Shown here in pieces: positions 61,050-64,000 of a stretch of 64,000 bases of DNA. Source of the DNA: Ambrosia x helenae. Lineage: Eukaryota > Streptophyta > Magnoliopsida > Asterales > Asteraceae. A model generated the notes under the pieces. It saw only the letters and a program-made list of their open reading frames with translations. It did no database searches and was not told where the DNA came from. The position numbers and the translations under genes were made by a program. How positions within the stretch are numbered: the stretch's first letter is position 1; each line of letters begins with the position of its first letter. The stretch spans positions 1 to 64,000 of the forward strand of contig JAUTDX010000517.1 of the NCBI GenBank assembly GCA_030844895.1, written 5' to 3'.

Positions 61050-63215
61050 TTACAATAAATTTATATTTACTCATTTTGAAGACTTGAACAATTATTTTGT
61101 TATTTCACTTGTGAGGACAACATTTAGGAAGATAGGAAAGGCTAAGGCAGTAAGTTCAGATAACATCTTGATTGAGGTATGGAAGTGTTTGGGAGAAGAA
61201 GGAGTTCAATGGCTGACTATTTTCTTCAATCTTATATTTAAATCTGGAAAAAAATGCTAGATCAGTGGAGGAGTAGTGTTGTAGTGCCTATATATAAGAA
61301 CAAAGGAGACACACAATATTGTGGGAATTACAAAGGAATTAAGCTATTGGGTCATAATATGAAATTATGGGAGAGAGTAATTGAGACTAGAATTAGAAGA
61401 GAAACTCATGTTTCAGTAAATCAATTTGGCTTCATGCTAGGGAGATCAACTACGAAAGCGATATACATTCTAAGGAGTTTGATGGAAAAGTATAGGGAGA
61501 AGAAACGAGATCTTCATATGGTGTTCATTGATCTAGAAAAGGCTTAGGATAGTGTACCTCATAAACTGATTTGGGATAGCTTGGAGGTTAAAGGGATCCC
61601 TAGAAATTATATAGACATAATTAGGGATATGTATGATAGGACTGAAACTAGTGTTCGTGTGCCTGAAGGTGATAATGATTTCTTTCCCGTAGAGGTAGGG
61701 CTCCACCAAGGGTCCGCGTTGAGCCCGTTTCTTTTTACAGTTGTCCTAGATGAGATGTGTAAGTCCATTCAGGAGACATTACCATGGTGAATGCTTTTTG
61801 CAGATGTTATTGTCTTAATCGCGGAAACTAAACAAAGCCTGAATATAAGGTTATGAGAATGGCGACTAACATTAGAGAGAAAAGGTTTAAGGATTAGCCG
61901 CTCTAAGACTGAGTACATGCACTGTGATTTCAGTGGGATAAACAACAAAGATGACACTCAGATCACCATCGAAGGACATGTGGTTCCGAAAGTAACTAAG
62001 TTTAAGTACTTAGGATCGTTTGTTCAAAGGGACGGGGAGATAGACAGTGGTGTAGCACACCACATTTAGGCTGGATGGTGTAAGTGGAGAGCAGCCGCTG
62101 GGGTATTGTGCGATAAGAGGTTCCCAATAAAATTAAAGGGAAAATTTTATAGAATTGCATTTCGACCTGCTATGTTATATGGGACAGACTGTTGGGCCAT
62201 TAGAAAGACACATGCATGAAAGATGGAAGTAGCAGAGATGATGATGTTGAGGTGGATGTGTGGCCACACAAGGTTTTACTGGATAAGAAATGAGGTGTTT
62301 AGGAAAAGGTTAGAAGTGGCTAATATATCAGATAAAATAAAGGAGGGGAGATTAAGATGGTTTAGACATGTGAAGCGGAGACAAATGACAGCTCCAGTTA
62401 GAACAGTGGAACACCTCACTGTGGAGAGCAGCCGCTGGGGTATTGTGCGATAAGAGGTTCCCAATAAAATTAAAGGGAAAATTTTATAGAATTGCATTTC
62501 GACCTGCTATGTTATATGGGACAGACTGTTGGGCCATTAGAAAGACACATGCACGAAAGATGGAAGTAGCAGAGATGATGATGTTGAGGTGGATGTGTGG
62601 CCACACAAGGTTTTACTGGATAAGAAATGAGGTGTTTAGGAAAAGGTTAGAAGTGGCTAATATATCAGATAAAATAAAGGAGGGGAGATTAAGATGGTTT
62701 AGACATGTGAAGCGGAGACAAATGACAGCTCCAGTTAGAACAGTGGAACACCTCACTGTGGAGGGGAGGAGGAGTAGAGGCAGACCCAAATTGACTTGGG
62801 ATGAACGGATTAGGCAAGATTTGTTAGAATCGCACCTCACTGATGATATGGTTGAAGATAGGAATTTGTGTAGGCTTAGGATTAAAGTTAAAGATTTTTA
62901 GGAGAAGAGTACTTTTGGTGTCTGTGCTTTGTTTTTTTAGGGATGGTTTCTATGCATTTATGTATTTTGTTATTTCATGAGGTTATGTATGTACATATTC
63001 TTCTATGTTATTCATTCGCTACTTTTTTAGTGCTTGTCTATTTATTTAGATATATATAGGTAGTGTGTGTTTGTTATCGAGCTGGGGGTCTCTCTGGAAG
63101 CAGTCTCTCTATCTCTAACGATGGGGGTAAGGTTTGCCTACATCTCACCCTCCCTAGACCATATTAATAGCGGTGCTATTTGTGGGATTTTCCTGAATAC
63201 GGTTATTGTTGTACT
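61050..63215 (+). mobile_element. RTE-type LINE, 5'-truncated and decayed
   Basis: Reverse transcriptase blocks: GKAKAVSSDNILIEVWKCLG, DQWRSSVVVPIYKNKGDTQY, NYKGIKLLGHNMKLWERVIE, VNQFGFMLGRSTTKAIYILR, GLHQGSALSPFLFTVVLDEM, then FADV where the catalytic motif is FADD. Thumb and C-terminal parts follow: YLGSFVQRDGEIDSGVAHHI, LYGTDCWAIRKTH, MEVAEMMMLRWMCGHTR, RGRPKLTWDERIRQDL. The 3' end has the plant RTE hallmark GTAAGGTTTGCCTACATCTC and a TTGTTG-like tail. Stops at several sites, frame changes, the Asp-to-Val change and a 337-base duplication make it inactive. The endonuclease part is missing. Confidence 0.88.
62084..62757 (+). repeat. 337-bp tandem duplication inside the RTE element
   Basis: Unit 62084-62420 is repeated at 62421-62757. 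By eye the copies differ only at one base (TGA versus CGA in KTHA-R/*-K), and the join shares GTGGAG with both flanks. 337 is not a multiple of three, so the duplication shifts the frame. Confidence 0.95.
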
Positions 63216-63344
63216 TGTGATCAAGACTTGGACTTGTCTTAATTTAACTATAATAATAAGCCTTAGACTTTGAACAGTGATTTTGATTCTTTTTTCATTT
63301 TTTTGATATGTTAAATATCTATTGTTTTGAGATAATTTCAATAT

Positions 63345-63440
63345 GATCTGGCTGGTGTAGTGGTTTGCTTGCTACTTATTATCCCTTGCATCTTAGGTTC
63401 GAGTCCCGCATGGGTTGTTTTAGTGGTAATTTTTTTTTGG
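63345..63440 (+). mobile_element. SINE-like tRNA-derived sequence
   Basis: A-box-like TGGTGTAGTGG and B box GGTTCGAGTCC are spaced as in a tRNA-derived promoter and followed by a T-rich tail. Cloverleaf pairing is not convincing. Confidence 0.5.
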
Positions 63441-64000
63441 TTTTTATTATTAAATAGTGTTTTTGGGCGGTGATGTTTTCTGATTGGCTGTTGCTGGCTC
63501 TGAGACACGTGCTGGCTGGTGGTGCAGCTCTGGGACACGCGTCGCCGTGGTACAGGTATGGGACACGCGCCATATGCAAACTCCCCCTTCAAATGTATGT
63601 TAAATTTAATCTCTCTTCTTTCATGGACCTCTTCTCTCTCCTTTTGAAGCCTCCTTCAACAGAAAGCAATAATGGGCAATTTGCTCTTTGTTGATCCGCC
63701 GTTACCTCCGACCATTAATACCAGTCGTTTGTGGTAGTGATGGTTTCATGGTTAGGCACCGCATTCCGCCGGCGCCGATGGCCACTTGGTCTTCTGGTTT
63801 GCGCTTCACAACGGTGGTGGTCGCCTCCTACGTTATTGGTGTTAGGTTTGCATTGGTGATTGAACCCTGTGAGGTTTTTGGATCTGTAAAGGATTGAAAG
63901 AGACAACTATAGTAAGAAGTTGGGACCAATCCTTGGCTTATTGACTCAGGTCGGCCAGAAATCCGGCATTTGTAACTGGTGGAGTGCACGGAAATAAAAG
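63441..64000. other. Window end, no assignable gene
   Basis: Contains three similar GAGACACGTG/GGGACACGCG segments near 63500-63570, then a CT-rich stretch and short open frames. It could be the start of a gene extending beyond the window, but no motif supports that. Confidence 0.35.

Overview
The window is nuclear DNA of a flowering plant, most likely a eudicot. It is AT-rich, uses GT..AG introns, has one well-preserved plant gene, and is otherwise packed with nested plant transposons. The exact taxon cannot be fixed from sequence alone; an Asteraceae-like genome would fit but is only a guess.

Only one gene looks intact. It is a five-exon, 253-residue 14-3-3 protein of the kappa/lambda type (32845-36471, + strand), with a TATA box about 125 bases upstream of its ATG. 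At the left edge (126-3010) are 3' exons resembling the coiled-coil end of a REN1-type Rho GTPase-activating protein, with phase breaks that suggest a remnant.

Layout from left to right. 0-3 kb: RhoGAP remnant. 5.06-5.28 kb: 28-bp hairpin minisatellite. 5.8-9.8 kb: two Helitron ends flanking a low-coding stretch with two candidate minus-strand exons. 10.7-10.9 kb: minus-strand SINE with a perfect 17-bp target duplication. 12.2-19.8 kb: a nest in which an LTR is split by a solo LTR (TSD TCAAG), which is split by a minus-strand Helitron carrying fragments of NPH3-, RBP45/47- and receptor-kinase-like genes. 23.1-27.8 kb: nearly complete Copia element with perfect TSD ATATG and non-canonical LTR ends. 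28.4-29.9 kb: short Helitron. 31.0-32.5 kb: 5'-truncated L1 LINE with a 20-bp TSD. 32.7-36.5 kb: the 14-3-3 gene, whose intron 1 holds decoy copies of the exon 2/intron 2 junction. 37.1-39.0 kb: SINE split by a hAT-like MITE, a second hAT-like MITE and a Tourist MITE. 43.0-58.7 kb: Tekay-type chromovirus (Ty3/Gypsy); its 5' LTR holds a 5.3-kb Helitron carrying pieces of the SUMO ligase gene SIZ1, and its reverse transcriptase holds a 185-bp hAT-like MITE. 59.0-60.9 kb: decayed PIF/Harbinger transposon. 61.0-63.2 kb: RTE-type LINE with a 337-bp tandem duplication. 63.3 kb: SINE-like tRNA-derived sequence.

The strongest observations are the Helitron captures with exact boundaries (the 3' LTR is the natural empty site for the Helitron in the 5' LTR), the intron-1 decoy splice junctions in the 14-3-3 gene, and an identical promoter block (GGTCGAACCAA, 7 bases, TATAAATA) in two otherwise different LTR families.
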